Origin: Thermomonas sp.
Lineage (GTDB): Bacteria > Pseudomonadota > Gammaproteobacteria > Xanthomonadales > Xanthomonadaceae
Direction: 5' to 3'
Assembly (NCBI RefSeq): GCF_023953935.1
Contig: NZ_JAMLIW010000006.1
Location: 87,501 to 151,500 of the forward strand
Length of the DNA: 64,000 bases
The position numbers and the translations under genes are program-made. Shown in pieces: positions 49,373 through 58,196 of the stretch. How positions within the stretch are numbered: position 1 is the stretch's first letter; each line of letters opens with the position of its first letter. The notes beneath the pieces were generated by a model, which worked only from the letters and a program-made list of their open reading frames with translations, made no database searches and was not told the DNA's origin.

Positions 49373-50677
49373 ATGAAATCTTTCGTCTGCGGCCTGCTCG
49401 CCGCGCTGCTGCTTCCGCTGGGTGCCGCGCAGGCGCAATCACGCAGTGGCCTGGAGATCGACATCGTCGGCGGCAATGCCGCGGCGCTGCCGATCGCGGT
49501 GATCCCCTTCGGCGGTGACTGCGGGCAGACCGACGTCAGCGCGGTGGTGCGCGCCGACCTCAACCGTTCCGGCCAGTTCCGCACCCTCGACGTGAACGGC
49601 CTGCCCGAACGCCCGACCACCGGCAGCGAAGTGGCGTATCCCACCTGGCGAATGCTGCGCCAGGACTATCTGCTGATCGGGCGCTGCGTGCCCGCGTTGG
49701 GCAGTTATCGCACCGAATACGAATTGTTCGACGTGGCCCGTCAGCAGCGCCTGCTCGGGATCGCGCTGACCGCCGCGCCGGCGTCCATGCGCGACGTGGC
49801 CCATCAAATCAGTGATGCGGTCTATGAAAAGATCCTCGGCGTGCGCGGCGCGTTCTGGACCCGGATCGCCTATGTGTCGGCCACCGGGCTGGGGCGTGAC
49901 ACCCGCTATGCCCTGATCGTGGCCGATGCCGACGGCTACAACCCGCGCACCGTCGTCACCTCGAATGAACCGCTGCTGTCGCCGTCGTGGAGCCCGGACG
50001 GGCGCAGGCTGGCCTACGTCAGCTTCGAGGGCGGCAACTCCGGGATCTGGATCCAGGACGTGGCCTCGGCGGCGCGCGAGAAAATCACCAGTTTCCGCGG
50101 CATCAACGGTGCGCCGAGCTTCTCGCCGGACGGCAGCAAGCTGGCCATGAGCCTGTCCAAGGGCGGCAATCCCGACATCTACGTGATGGATCTGGGCAGT
50201 CGTCACCTTACCCAGATCACCAATCAACTGGGCATCGACACCGAACCGACCTGGAGCGCGGACGGTGCCAGCCTCTATTTCACCTCCGATCGCGGCGGCC
50301 AACCGCAGATCTATCAGGTCTCGGCCAGCGGCGGCGGCGCCAGCCGGATCAGCTTCGACGGCAGCTACAATGCCAGCCCGAGCGTGTCCTTCGACGGCAA
50401 GAAAATCGCCACCGCGCAGGGCGGCGGGAATGTTTATCGAATCGCCATGATGGACCGCAGCACCGGCAGCCCGCGCTGGAGCATGCTCTCGCCCGGCTCG
50501 CTGGACGAATCGCCGAGCTTTGCCCCCAACGGCGCGATGCTGGTCTACGCCGCGCGCGAGGGCCGCAACGGCGTCCTGTATGTGGTGTCGGCCGATGGCC
50601 GCGTGCGCCAGCGGCTGGAAACCCGTTCCGGCAGCGACGTGCGCGAGCCGGCGTGGTCGCCCTATCGCGCGAGGTGA
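49373..50677 (+). CDS. tolB: Tol-Pal periplasmic protein TolB
   Basis: 434 residues. A signal peptide (MKSFVCGLLAALLLPLGAAQAQ) is followed by an N-terminal domain and a six-blade beta-propeller with repeated SPDG-like motifs (LSPSWSPDGRRLAY, PSFSPDGSKLAM). It binds Pal and OMPs during division. An in-frame ATG at 49265 would overlap the tolA stop, but would bury the signal peptide, so I prefer 49373. Confidence 0.95.
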   Translation: MKSFVCGLLAALLLPLGAAQAQSRSGLEIDIVGGNAAALPIAVIPFGGDCGQTDVSAVVRADLNRSGQFRTLDVNGLPERPTTGSEVAYPTWRMLRQDYLLIGRCVPALGSYRTEYELFDVARQQRLLGIALTAAPASMRDVAHQISDAVYEKILGVRGAFWTRIAYVSATGLGRDTRYALIVADADGYNPRTVVTSNEPLLSPSWSPDGRRLAYVSFEGGNSGIWIQDVASAAREKITSFRGINGAPSFSPDGSKLAMSLSKGGNPDIYVMDLGSRHLTQITNQLGIDTEPTWSADGASLYFTSDRGGQPQIYQVSASGGGASRISFDGSYNASPSVSFDGKKIATAQGGGNVYRIAMMDRSTGSPRWSMLSPGSLDESPSFAPNGAMLVYAAREGRNGVLYVVSADGRVRQRLETRSGSDVREPAWSPYRAR

Positions 50678-50763
50678 AGACAGCGTTGGCATTGCTGGCG
50701 CCACAATGGCCGAAGTGCTTCGGAATTCACGTTTGATCCAATAGTCCAGAGGGGGTTCATGCC

Positions 50764-51291
50764 ATGCGCCGTTCCATCCACTCCACTGTCCGCATCCTGA
50801 CGATTGCGGTGCTCGCGTCCGCCGTGGCCGTGGGCTGCAGCAAGAAGGTCAAGGAGACGCCGCCGGCGCAAACCGCCGTTGAAACCCCGTCGCAGACCTA
50901 TCAGACCCCGGTCGCAGGTGCCTACACCCCGGCCGATCTCGACACCGATCCCTGTCTGCGCACCCGGGTGGTGTACTTCGACCTTGACCGCGATCTGGTC
51001 AAGCCCGAGTTCCAGGCCATCGTCGCCTGCCACGCCAAGTACCTGCGCGACCGTCCTAGCGCCCGCCTGCGCCTGGAAGGCAATGCCGACGAGCGCGGCA
51101 GCCGCGAGTACAACATGGGCCTGGGTGAGCGCCGCGGCAATTCGGTGTCCAACGCCCTGCAGGCCAACGGCGGCAGCAGCACCCAGCTGACCGTGGTCAG
51201 CTATGGTGAAGAGCGCCCGGTGTGCACCGAAACCGGCGAGGGCTGCTGGTCGCGCAACCGCCGGGTTGAGCTGATCTACACCGACAAATGA
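50764..51291 (+). CDS. pal: Peptidoglycan-associated lipoprotein Pal
   Basis: 175 residues. The lipobox VAVGC puts lipid on Cys25. An OmpA-like C-terminal domain (about 65-175) has YFDLDRDLVKPEF and LEGNADERGSREYNMGLGERR, which bind diaminopimelate in the wall. It ties the outer membrane to peptidoglycan. A GAGGGGG run precedes the start. The stop overlaps the next gene by ATGA. Confidence 0.97.
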   Translation: MRRSIHSTVRILTIAVLASAVAVGCSKKVKETPPAQTAVETPSQTYQTPVAGAYTPADLDTDPCLRTRVVYFDLDRDLVKPEFQAIVACHAKYLRDRPSARLRLEGNADERGSREYNMGLGERRGNSVSNALQANGGSSTQLTVVSYGEERPVCTETGEGCWSRNRRVELIYTDK

Positions 51292-52070
51292 GGACGGCGG
51301 CCGTCACCTTGCTGGCGGCGGCGTTGCTGGCGTCGCCGCTGGCCTTCGCCCAGCGGGCGGCCAGCCTCGCCGATCGGGTGGCGGCGCTGGAGGCGCGCGC
51401 GTCCGGCGACCAGAACCCGACCGAACTGGTCAATCAGATGACCCAGCTCACGGCCGAGGTGAAGAACCTGCGCGGCCAGATCGAGGAGCTCCAGCAGCAG
51501 CTGGAGCAGGCCAAGCAGAGCCAGCGTGCCCAGTATCTTGACCTGAGTGGCCGGCTGGACCGGCTGGAAGGCGGCACCAGCAGCAGCGCGGCCACGGAGG
51601 ACGGGGCAGCGCCACCTTCGGCGCCGGTGGCGGAGGTGCCGGACGCAGTGCCGGCCCCGCGCGCCGCGCCCGCCGCCGGCGACGAGCAGGGGGCCTACGA
51701 CTACGCGTTCGATGCGCTCAAGACCGGCGACTACGCCGAAGCCGCGCGCCGGCTGCGGGATTTCCTGGCCACGTATCCCGACGGCGCGCTGGCGCCGAAT
51801 GCGCTGTACTGGCTGGGCGAAAGCTATTACGTGACCCAGAACTACCAGCTCGCCAGCGCCCAATTTCGGGCCTTGCTCGACCGCTATCCCAGCCACGACA
51901 AGGCCCCCGGCGCCCTGCTCAAACTCGGCCTGACCCAGTACGGACTTCGCCAGTTCGATGCGGCCGATGCCACCTTGCGCGCGGTGCTGCGGCGCTACCC
52001 CGGCACCGACGTCGCCCGGATCGCCGACGACCGCCTGCGCGCGATGCAGCTGGCGGGCGATCGTTATTGA
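51288..52070 (+). CDS. cpoB: Cell-division coordinator CpoB (YbgF)
   Basis: 260 residues. A signal peptide (1-21, ASPLAFAQ) is followed by an N-terminal trimerising coiled coil (about 25-95, LTAEVKNLRGQIEELQQQLEQAKQ), an Ala/Pro linker and three TPR repeats (YDYAFDALKTGDYAEAARRL, ALYWLGESYYVTQNY). CpoB links Tol-Pal to PBP1b. It is the last tol-pal gene and begins in the pal stop. Confidence 0.94.
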   Translation: MRTAAVTLLAAALLASPLAFAQRAASLADRVAALEARASGDQNPTELVNQMTQLTAEVKNLRGQIEELQQQLEQAKQSQRAQYLDLSGRLDRLEGGTSSSAATEDGAAPPSAPVAEVPDAVPAPRAAPAAGDEQGAYDYAFDALKTGDYAEAARRLRDFLATYPDGALAPNALYWLGESYYVTQNYQLASAQFRALLDRYPSHDKAPGALLKLGLTQYGLRQFDAADATLRAVLRRYPGTDVARIADDRLRAMQLAGDRY

Positions 52071-52094
52071 GGATGGCCTGATCGATTCGCCTTG

Positions 52095-52169
52095 ACCGTC
52101 ATCCCCGCGAGGCGGCACCCAGCCACGGCTGTCATGCCCGCGCACGCGGGCATCCATGAACGTTCATGG
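52095..52169. repeat. Palindromic repeats before queE
   Basis: ATGCCCGCG / CGCGGGCAT (52134-52153, loop CA) is followed at once by CCATGAA / TTCATGG (52154-52169, loop CG). A degenerate GTCATCCCCGCG lies just before. The stretch is related to the GTCATCCCCGC palindrome at 10290. Confidence 0.7.
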
Positions 52170-52207
52170 CAACGTGAATCAAGTCAGCGTTGCTCTAAAA
52201 TAGCCGC

Positions 52208-52894
52208 ATGAACGCAGTCGCCGAGGCAGCCACCGCGTCGGCGGCAACGCCTGACGGCCGGCTCAAGCTCACCGAAATCTTCCTGTCCCTGCAGGGCGAA
52301 GCCCGCGAAGTCGGCTGGCCGACGGTGTTCGTGCGCCTGACTGGCTGTCCGCTGCGCTGCCAGTATTGCGATACCACCTACGCCTTCCATGGTGGCCAGT
52401 GGTGGACGCAGACGGCCGTCCTTGCCAAGGTGGCGGAATTCGGGGTGCGCCATGTCTGCGTCACCGGCGGTGAGCCGCTGGCGCAGAAAGAATGCATTCC
52501 GCTGCTGGCGCGCCTGTGCGATGCCGGCTACGCGGTGTCGCTGGAAACCTCGGGCGCGCTCGACATTACCGCCGTTGATCCGCGGGTGTCGCGGGTGATG
52601 GACATCAAGACGCCCGGCTCCGGCGAGGTCGAACGCAATCTGTGGAGCAACCTCGACGCGCTGACCGCGCGCGACCAGGTCAAGTTCGTGCTGTGCTCGC
52701 GCGCGGATTTCGATTGGGCCTGGGGCATCGTGGCCAAGCATCGCCTGCACGATATCTGTGAGGTATTGTTTTCCCCCAGCTTCGGCCAGCTGAAGCCGCG
52801 CGATTTGGCCGAATGGATCCTCGCCGAGCGCCTGCCGGTGCGATTCCAGATGCAGCTGCACAAAGTGCTGTGGGGCGAGGAGCCGGGCCGATGA
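52208..52894 (+). CDS. queE: 7-carboxy-7-deazaguanine synthase
   Basis: 228 residues, radical SAM. It makes CDG for queuosine. The cluster motif C-x3-C-x2-C is in GCPLRCQYCDT, with TGGEPLAQ for SAM. The 228 residues fit the family. queC, the next step, follows after 49 bases; cpoB-queE-queC is the usual family order. Confidence 0.96.
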   Translation: MNAVAEAATASAATPDGRLKLTEIFLSLQGEAREVGWPTVFVRLTGCPLRCQYCDTTYAFHGGQWWTQTAVLAKVAEFGVRHVCVTGGEPLAQKECIPLLARLCDAGYAVSLETSGALDITAVDPRVSRVMDIKTPGSGEVERNLWSNLDALTARDQVKFVLCSRADFDWAWGIVAKHRLHDICEVLFSPSFGQLKPRDLAEWILAERLPVRFQMQLHKVLWGEEPGR

Positions 52895-52943
52895 CAAGGT
52901 TATCGGCAGCGTCTGACGTGACGACGCCCAAGCGGAGCTGGCG

Positions 52944-53651
52944 ATGAACAAGGCGGAAAAGCCCGCTGTCGTGCTGGTGTCGGGCGGCATGGATTCGGCC
53001 GTGGTGCTGGCCATCGCCCGCGAACAGGGCCATGCCGTGCACGCGCTCAGCGTGCGCTACGGCCAGCGCCATACTTCCGAGCTGGATGCCGCCGAGCGGG
53101 TGGCGCGGATGCTGGGCGCCGTCCAGCACAAGACCGTGAACGTCGACCTGCGCAGCTTCGGCGGCTCGGCCCTGACCGATGACATTGCGGTGCCCACCGA
53201 CGCCGACGGCCACGCCATCGGCGATGGCATCCCTTCCACCTACGTCCCGGCGCGCAACACCATCCTGCTGGCGCTGGCGCTGGGCTGGGCCGAAGTGCTG
53301 GGCGCCACCGATCTGTTCTGCGGGGTCAACGCGGTGGACTATTCCGGCTACCCGGACTGTCGCCCCGAGTTCATCGACGGCTTCGAAGCCTTGGCCAATC
53401 TCGCCACCAAGGCCGGCGTCGAGGGCAGCCGCTTTCGCGTGCACGCCCCGCTGATGCACATGAGCAAGGCCGACATCGCCCGCGCCGGCCAGCGCCTGGG
53501 CGTGGATTTCTCGCAGACGGTGAGCTGCTACCAGGCCGACGCCGACGGCCGCGCCTGCGGCCACTGCGACGCCTGCCGCCTGCGCGCGCAGGGCTTCACC
53601 GATGCCGGCATTCCCGACCCGACCCGCTACGTGGGCGGCGCCATCGGTTAA
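52944..53651 (+). CDS. queC: 7-cyano-7-deazaguanine synthase
   Basis: 235 residues. It turns CDG into preQ0 with ammonia and ATP. The PP-loop [11 protein letters not shown] is at about 14-24. The zinc site [14 protein letters not shown] is at the C-terminus, with an upstream Cys in [19 protein letters not shown] lies before the ATG. Confidence 0.96.
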   Translation: MNKAEKPAVVLVSGGMDSAVVLAIAREQGHAVHALSVRYGQRHTSELDAAERVARMLGAVQHKTVNVDLRSFGGSALTDDIAVPTDADGHAIGDGIPSTYVPARNTILLALALGWAEVLGATDLFCGVNAVDYSGYPDCRPEFIDGFEALANLATKAGVEGSRFRVHAPLMHMSKADIARAGQRLGVDFSQTVSCYQADADGRACGHCDACRLRAQGFTDAGIPDPTRYVGGAIG

Positions 53652-53687
53652 ACTGCGCGCCCCGGTGCAACGCCGGGCGCATGCTTC

Positions 53688-53762
53688 GGGCCGTTAGCTC
53701 AGCGGTAGAGCAGTGGACTTTTAATCCATTGGTCGAAGGTTCGATCCCTTCACGGCCCACCA
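53688..53762 (+). tRNA. tRNA-Lys (anticodon TTT)
   Basis: A full cloverleaf with GGGCCGT pairing ACGGCCC, the loop GACTTTTAATC giving anticodon TTT, GGTTCGATCC in the T-arm and encoded ACCA. 75 nt. It lies 36 bases after queC. Confidence 0.96.
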
Positions 53763-54015
53763 TCCCTGGCTGGCTGGCGATCCGCCAGCGCGCATCTCCA
53801 TCTACTCCAGATTGCCTGCGCCCTCGTGGCCGATCTCAGCGAAGGCGCCGGCAATCAGCAGCAGTGCGCTGTCGTCATTGCACCTGCGCCCACTCCTGAT
53901 TCCAAAAACCCCGCCCCGGCGGGGTTTTTCCGTAGTTGCGAATGCGGCATTCCCCGACTGTTTTCGGCGGTGCTGTGGGCGATGCTGGGGCATTGCTTGC
54001 AATTACATATTCGAT
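53763..54015. other. Spacer between tRNA-Lys and BrnT
   Basis: No gene of its own. It holds the terminator at 53904 and an AT-richer end (TTGCAATTACATATTCGATATGCATATC) that includes the brnT start. There is no repeat of the tRNA 3' end in view, so no att site is indicated. Confidence 0.5.
53904..53929. terminator. Bidirectional-type terminator
   Basis: A 12-bp perfect stem (AAAAACCCCGCC / GGCGGGGTTTTT) with a two-base loop; T runs on either strand. It closes the queE-queC-tRNA-Lys unit and shields the BrnT/BrnA module. Confidence 0.9.
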
Positions 54016-54297
54016 ATGCATATCATCACGCAGGGCGTTGCCTTCGACCCGGGCAAGGCTGCGGCCAACTGGCGCAAGCATGGAGTGAGCTTTGCACATG
54101 CCGAGCAGGCATTGCGCGACCAGCGCTCGGCGACGATGGAAGATCCCGATGCCGAGGATGAGGCGCGGTTCGTGACCTTGGGCATGGATGCCGCCGGGCG
54201 AGTATTGGTGGTGGTATGGACGCCGCGCGGGGAACTCGCCCGCATCATTTCCGCAAGAAAGGCCAGCAAGGGCGAGGTGGATGGATATGCGCGATGA
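54016..54297 (+). CDS. brnT: BrnT-family toxin
   Basis: 93 residues, RelE-like fold. It is probably a ribonuclease toxin that slows translation. The family pattern F-D-P-x-K-A-A-A-N-x-R-K-H-G-V-S-F is plain (FDPGKAAANWRKHGVSF), and VVVWTPRGELARIISARKA is the typical C-terminus. The start ATG lies in a palindrome ATATGCATAT, a candidate operator. It overlaps the antitoxin gene. Confidence 0.9.
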   Translation: MHIITQGVAFDPGKAAANWRKHGVSFAHAEQALRDQRSATMEDPDAEDEARFVTLGMDAAGRVLVVVWTPRGELARIISARKASKGEVDGYAR

Positions 54298-54538
54298 ATA
54301 TGATTTCAGCAGGGCGCAGCGCGGCGCGGTCATCGCTTCGCCGGGCAAGACCCGCATCACCATCATGATCGACGATGACGTGATCGAGGCCTTCCGGGCG
54401 CGCGCCGAGGCGGAGGGGCGCGGCTACCAGACCGCCATCAACGCCGCCCTGCGCGCGGCGCTGGATGCCGACAATGCGCCCGTCACGGTGGCGACCTTGC
54501 GGCGCGAACTGCGCAAGGCGTTGAAGTCCGCCGCTTGA
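54287..54538 (+). CDS. brnA: BrnA-family antitoxin
   Basis: 83 residues. The start MRDEYDFSRAQRGAVI has GAGG nine bases upstream; ATG at 54281 is the alternative. It holds a ribbon-helix-helix domain (KTRITIMIDDDVIEAFRARAEAEGRGYQTAIN). It should bind BrnT and repress the pair's promoter. It starts inside the brnT end, toxin first, as in known BrnTA modules. Confidence 0.9.
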   Translation: MRDEYDFSRAQRGAVIASPGKTRITIMIDDDVIEAFRARAEAEGRGYQTAINAALRAALDADNAPVTVATLRRELRKALKSAA

Positions 54539-54642
54539 GTTGCAGCTCAATCCGGTGCGGTGCACCGGTCTTCGCTGTGTCACCCGCCGGGGACGGTGAA
54601 ATTCCTGCGCGCTGCCGTGGGCTGACAACGGCGAACTAGCGT

Positions 54643-56463
54643 TCACGTGCCTGCGGCCAGAACTTCGAGCACCTCCCGTCCATACCGTTCCAGCTTGCCC
54701 GCGCCGATCCCGGCGATCCTTGCCAGGGCGTCGAGGTCGCTGGGGCATTCCAGCGCGATGCTGCGCAAGGTGGCGTCGTGGAAGATCACGTAGGCGGGGA
54801 CGTTCTGCGCTTTGGCGGTTTCGCTGCGCCACTGGCGCAGGGCGGTGAAGCGGGCTTCGGCATCGGCGGGCAGGTTGGTGGTGGTGGTGGATGTTGTGCG
54901 CGCCTTGTCGGCATCACGCTTGCGCCGGCGCGCGGGCTTGGGTGGTTCCGCGCGCAGGTGCAGGGTTTGTTCGCCGCGCAGCAGCGGGGTGGCAGCGGCG
55001 GTCAGGCGCAGGGCGCCGTAGCGGTCGAGGTCGGCCTCCAGCAATCCGGCGGCGACCAGTTGCCGGAACAGGCTGCGCCAGCGGATGGCATCGAACTCGG
55101 CGCCGATGCCGTACGTGCTGAGGGACTGATGGCCGAACTGGCGCACCTTGGCGGTGTCGGCGCCGCGCAGCACGTCGATCAAATGCGCCGTGCCAAAACG
55201 CTGCCCGCTGCGGTAGACGCAGGACAGCGCCTTGCGTGCTGCCTCGGTGGCGTCCCAGGTCTGCGGCGGATGCAGGCAGTTGTCGCACGCGCCGCAGGCG
55301 CCGGGATGGGCTTCGCCGAAATACCCCAGCAGGGTTTGACGACGGCAGGCGGTGGATTCGCAATAGCCGATCAAAGCGTCGAGCTTGGCGTGTTCCAGCC
55401 GTTTGCGCTCTTCGCCGGCCTCGCCTTCGGCGATCATCCGCCGCAGCTGCACGGCATCGCCCAGTCCGTAGGCCAGCCAGGCGTCGGCGGGCTCGCCGTC
55501 GCGGCCGGCGCGGCCGGTTTCCTGATAGTAGCCTTCCAGCGATTTGGGCAGATCGAGGTGGGCGACAAAGCGCACGTCGGGCTTGTCGATACCCATGCCA
55601 AAGGCAATCGTCGCCACCATCACCACGCCGTCCTCGTGCAGGAATCGGCGCTGGTGCCGTGCGCGCGTGGTCGCATCCAGCCCGGCGTGATAGGGCAAAG
55701 CCAGCACGCCGCGTTCGGCGAGCAGGGCGGCGGTGGCATCAACCTTGCGTCGTGACAGGCAATAGACGATTCCGGCCTCGTCATGGTGTCCATCGAGGAA
55801 GTCCAGCAGCTGGCGGCGGCTGTCGTCCTTGGGCGTGACGGTGTAGCGGATATTGGGGCGGTCGAATGAGCTGATGAACTGGCGGGCACCTTCCAGCGCC
55901 AGTCGTTCGACGATTTCGCGTCGGGTCGGTGCGTCGGCGGTGGCGGTCAGCGCCATCCGCGGCACGCCGGGCCAGCGTTCGTGCAGCAAGGTGAGCTGGC
56001 GGTATTCGGGGCGGAAATCGTGGCCCCATTGCGAGACGCAGTGCGCTTCGTCGATGGCGAACAGGGCAAGCCGGCTGCGTTCGAGCAGGTCGAGGAAACG
56101 CGGCGTCAGCAGCCGTTCCGGGGCGACGTAGAGCAGGTCCAGCGCGCCGGCCGCGAGATCGGTTTCAACCTGCGCCGCGCTCGCTGTATCCAGGCTGGAA
56201 TTGAGGAAGGCTGCGCGCACGCCGAGCTGGCGCAGCGCTTCGACCTGGTCCTGCATCAGCGCAATCAGCGGCGAGACGACGATCGCGGTGCCCGGCCGCA
56301 GCAGCGCCGGCAATTGATAGCACAGCGACTTGCCGCCGCCGGTCGGCATCAGGACCAGCGCATCGCCGCCGGCCGTCACATGCTCGACGATGGCGGCCTG
56401 TTCGCCGCGAAATTCGGCGTAGCCGAAGGTGCGGCGAAGCTGGTCAAGGGCGGGCGAAGGCAT
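54643..56463 (-). CDS. recQ: ATP-dependent DNA helicase RecQ
   Basis: 606 residues. Walker [18 protein letters not shown], the DEAH box [26 protein letters not shown] and [10 protein letters not shown] motifs are intact. A zinc-binding RQC region ([24 protein letters not shown]) and a C-terminal HRDC domain (about 530-606, ending [19 protein letters not shown]) follow. It acts in RecF repair. It lies 95 bp after the NupG-like gene on the same strand. Confidence 0.96.
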   Translation of the reverse strand: MPSPALDQLRRTFGYAEFRGEQAAIVEHVTAGGDALVLMPTGGGKSLCYQLPALLRPGTAIVVSPLIALMQDQVEALRQLGVRAAFLNSSLDTASAAQVETDLAAGALDLLYVAPERLLTPRFLDLLERSRLALFAIDEAHCVSQWGHDFRPEYRQLTLLHERWPGVPRMALTATADAPTRREIVERLALEGARQFISSFDRPNIRYTVTPKDDSRRQLLDFLDGHHDEAGIVYCLSRRKVDATAALLAERGVLALPYHAGLDATTRARHQRRFLHEDGVVMVATIAFGMGIDKPDVRFVAHLDLPKSLEGYYQETGRAGRDGEPADAWLAYGLGDAVQLRRMIAEGEAGEERKRLEHAKLDALIGYCESTACRRQTLLGYFGEAHPGACGACDNCLHPPQTWDATEAARKALSCVYRSGQRFGTAHLIDVLRGADTAKVRQFGHQSLSTYGIGAEFDAIRWRSLFRQLVAAGLLEADLDRYGALRLTAAATPLLRGEQTLHLRAEPPKPARRRKRDADKARTTSTTTTNLPADAEARFTALRQWRSETAKAQNVPAYVIFHDATLRSIALECPSDLDALARIAGIGAGKLERYGREVLEVLAAGT

Positions 56464-56558
56464 CCCCACAAGATAACAGCCGCACAGCGTTGGGCGGTCA
56501 CGCGCTGGCGCATGCGACCGACGCAAAACGCTCCGTCGGCGCCGCCGCCGGCCCGGAT

Positions 56559-57839
56559 TCAGGGGTTTTCGAGATCGAGCGCACCGTGCGCGGGCACCGG
56601 AGTGCCGGCGACGTGGCGGTGCTTGAACAAGGGCACGAAAGCGATCGCCATCGCCAGTGAATACAGCGCGAAGCTGGTCCAGATGCCGTGCCAGTCCTTG
56701 ACGCCTTCGGGCGAAGTGAAGAAGCGGTCGATCATCCAGCCGCTGATCGCGCTGCCCAGGATCGCGCCGACGCCGTTGGTCATCAGCATGAACAGGCCCT
56801 GCGCGCTGGCGCGGATCTTCGGGTCGGCCTGTTGTTCGACGAACAGCGAGCCGGAGATGTTGAAGAAATCGAAGGCCATGCCGTAGACGATGCAGCTGGC
56901 CACGATCATCCACAGCCCCGGGCCGGGGTCGCCGTAGGCGAACAGACCAAAGCGCAGGAACCAGGCCAGCATGCTGATCGTCATCACGATCTTGATGCCG
57001 AAGCGCTTGAGGAAGAACGGGATGGTGAGGATGAACAGGGTTTCGCTGATCTGCGAAATCGACATGATGATGGCGGGGTATTTCACCGTCAGCGTGTCCT
57101 TGAACGCATCGACGTTGGCGAAATCGTGCAGGAAGGTGTCGCCGTAGGCGTTGGTCAGCTGCAGCGCCGCGCCCAGCAGCATGGCGAACACGAAGAACAC
57201 CGCCATGTTGCGATTCTTGAACAGCCGGAACGAGGACAGGCCCAGCACGTCCACCAGGCTGCGGCTGCCCTCGCCCTTGCCCAGCGTGGGCGGACACGGC
57301 GGCAGGGTGAAGGCGTACAGGCCCAATGCGAGGGAGGCGGCCGAGGCGATGTAGAACTGGCCCGGCGAGGTTTCCAGCTTGAGCAGGCTGGTGGTCCACA
57401 GCGCGGCGATGAAGCCCACGGTGCCCCACACCCGGATCGGCGGGAAATCGCGCACCACGTCCAGACCGTCGCGCTTGAGCGCGTTGTAGGCCACCGCGAT
57501 CGCCAGCGAGATCGTCGGCATGTAGAAGATCATCGTCACCAGCATCACCCAGAACATGGTGTGCGGGTCGTTCACCTGCGGCACGTAGAACAGCATCGCC
57601 GCGCCGGCGATGTGCAAGGCGCCGTACAACTTCTGGGCGCTGATCCACTTGTCGGCCACCACCCCCATCAGCGCCGGCATGAACAGGGCCGAGATGCCCA
57701 TGGTCGAGAAGATCGCGCCGAAGCTCGTGCCCGACCACTGCTTGTGCTGGAACCAGTAGGCGCCGATGGTGATCAGCCAGGCCCCCCAGATGAAGAACTG
57801 GAGGAAGTTCATCACGATCAGGCGCAGTTTCAGGCTCAC
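56559..57839 (-). CDS. NupG-like nucleoside/H+ symporter (MFS)
   Basis: 426 residues, twelve helices. The first segment [25 protein letters not shown] is typical of the nucleoside:H+ symporter family. [13 protein letters not shown] is the loop 2-3 motif. A Gly/Ser-rich cytosolic loop ([12 protein letters not shown]) is in the middle. GTG start, with GGAG seven bases upstream. The substrate is inferred; sugars are possible. It stands upstream of recQ. Confidence 0.85.
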   Translation of the reverse strand: MSLKLRLIVMNFLQFFIWGAWLITIGAYWFQHKQWSGTSFGAIFSTMGISALFMPALMGVVADKWISAQKLYGALHIAGAAMLFYVPQVNDPHTMFWVMLVTMIFYMPTISLAIAVAYNALKRDGLDVVRDFPPIRVWGTVGFIAALWTTSLLKLETSPGQFYIASAASLALGLYAFTLPPCPPTLGKGEGSRSLVDVLGLSSFRLFKNRNMAVFFVFAMLLGAALQLTNAYGDTFLHDFANVDAFKDTLTVKYPAIIMSISQISETLFILTIPFFLKRFGIKIVMTISMLAWFLRFGLFAYGDPGPGLWMIVASCIVYGMAFDFFNISGSLFVEQQADPKIRASAQGLFMLMTNGVGAILGSAISGWMIDRFFTSPEGVKDWHGIWTSFALYSLAMAIAFVPLFKHRHVAGTPVPAHGALDLENP

Positions 57840-58196
57840 TGGGACTCCGATGCGGCGCCGTGGCGGCGCGGCCAATGCCGCAGGTTAGTCATCGCCGCTG
57901 GCGGCGGCAAGCGGAATGCGTTGCAAGCGTGATTCGGGTCGAGGTGTTTGCCCCGGGCTGACCGTCCCGGCAAGGTGACATCGTGGTTTGGGTTGAACCA
58001 GGCATGAAATCCTTGGGTCGCGTTGGCGCAGCCGCTGGCGCTCATATCCCCCGATGTCGGCCTTGCGGCCGCCATCTCCTCCTTGACTTCGCGCCAGCGG
58101 CTGCGCCAACGCGACTGTCGACAAACTGGACGTGCTGGGGACGGGTCCACTGAGCGTCAGTGGCCACGCCAACGCGACTGTCGCCAAGCCGACAAC
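57840..58196. other. Gene-free stretch with a 25-bp inverted repeat
   Basis: About 357 bases between the transporter and the GGEEF gene with no convincing gene. The left part (57840-58016) holds nothing I can name beyond the transporter leader. The right part holds the inverted repeat at 58017-58115 and direct copies of GCCAACGCGACTGTCG (from about 58105 and 58163). Confidence 0.55.
58017..58115. repeat. Perfect 25-bp inverted repeat
   Basis: The arm at 58017-58041 starts GTCGCGTTGGCGCAGCCG and is exactly complementary to 58091-58115, with 49 bases between. A further partial copy of the outer end (GCCAACGCGACTGTCG) stands at about 58163. The whole resembles a small MITE-like or hairpin RNA element. 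Confidence 0.85.

Noticed and set aside
53688..54538. Genomic island inserted at tRNA-Lys
   Set aside because: No repeat of the tRNA 3' end was seen downstream and no integrase exists; BrnTA alone does not show an island.
58017..58115. Small protein gene inside the inverted repeat region
   Set aside because: Open frames cross the arms on both strands, with no ribosome-binding site or family likeness; the repeat itself keeps them open.
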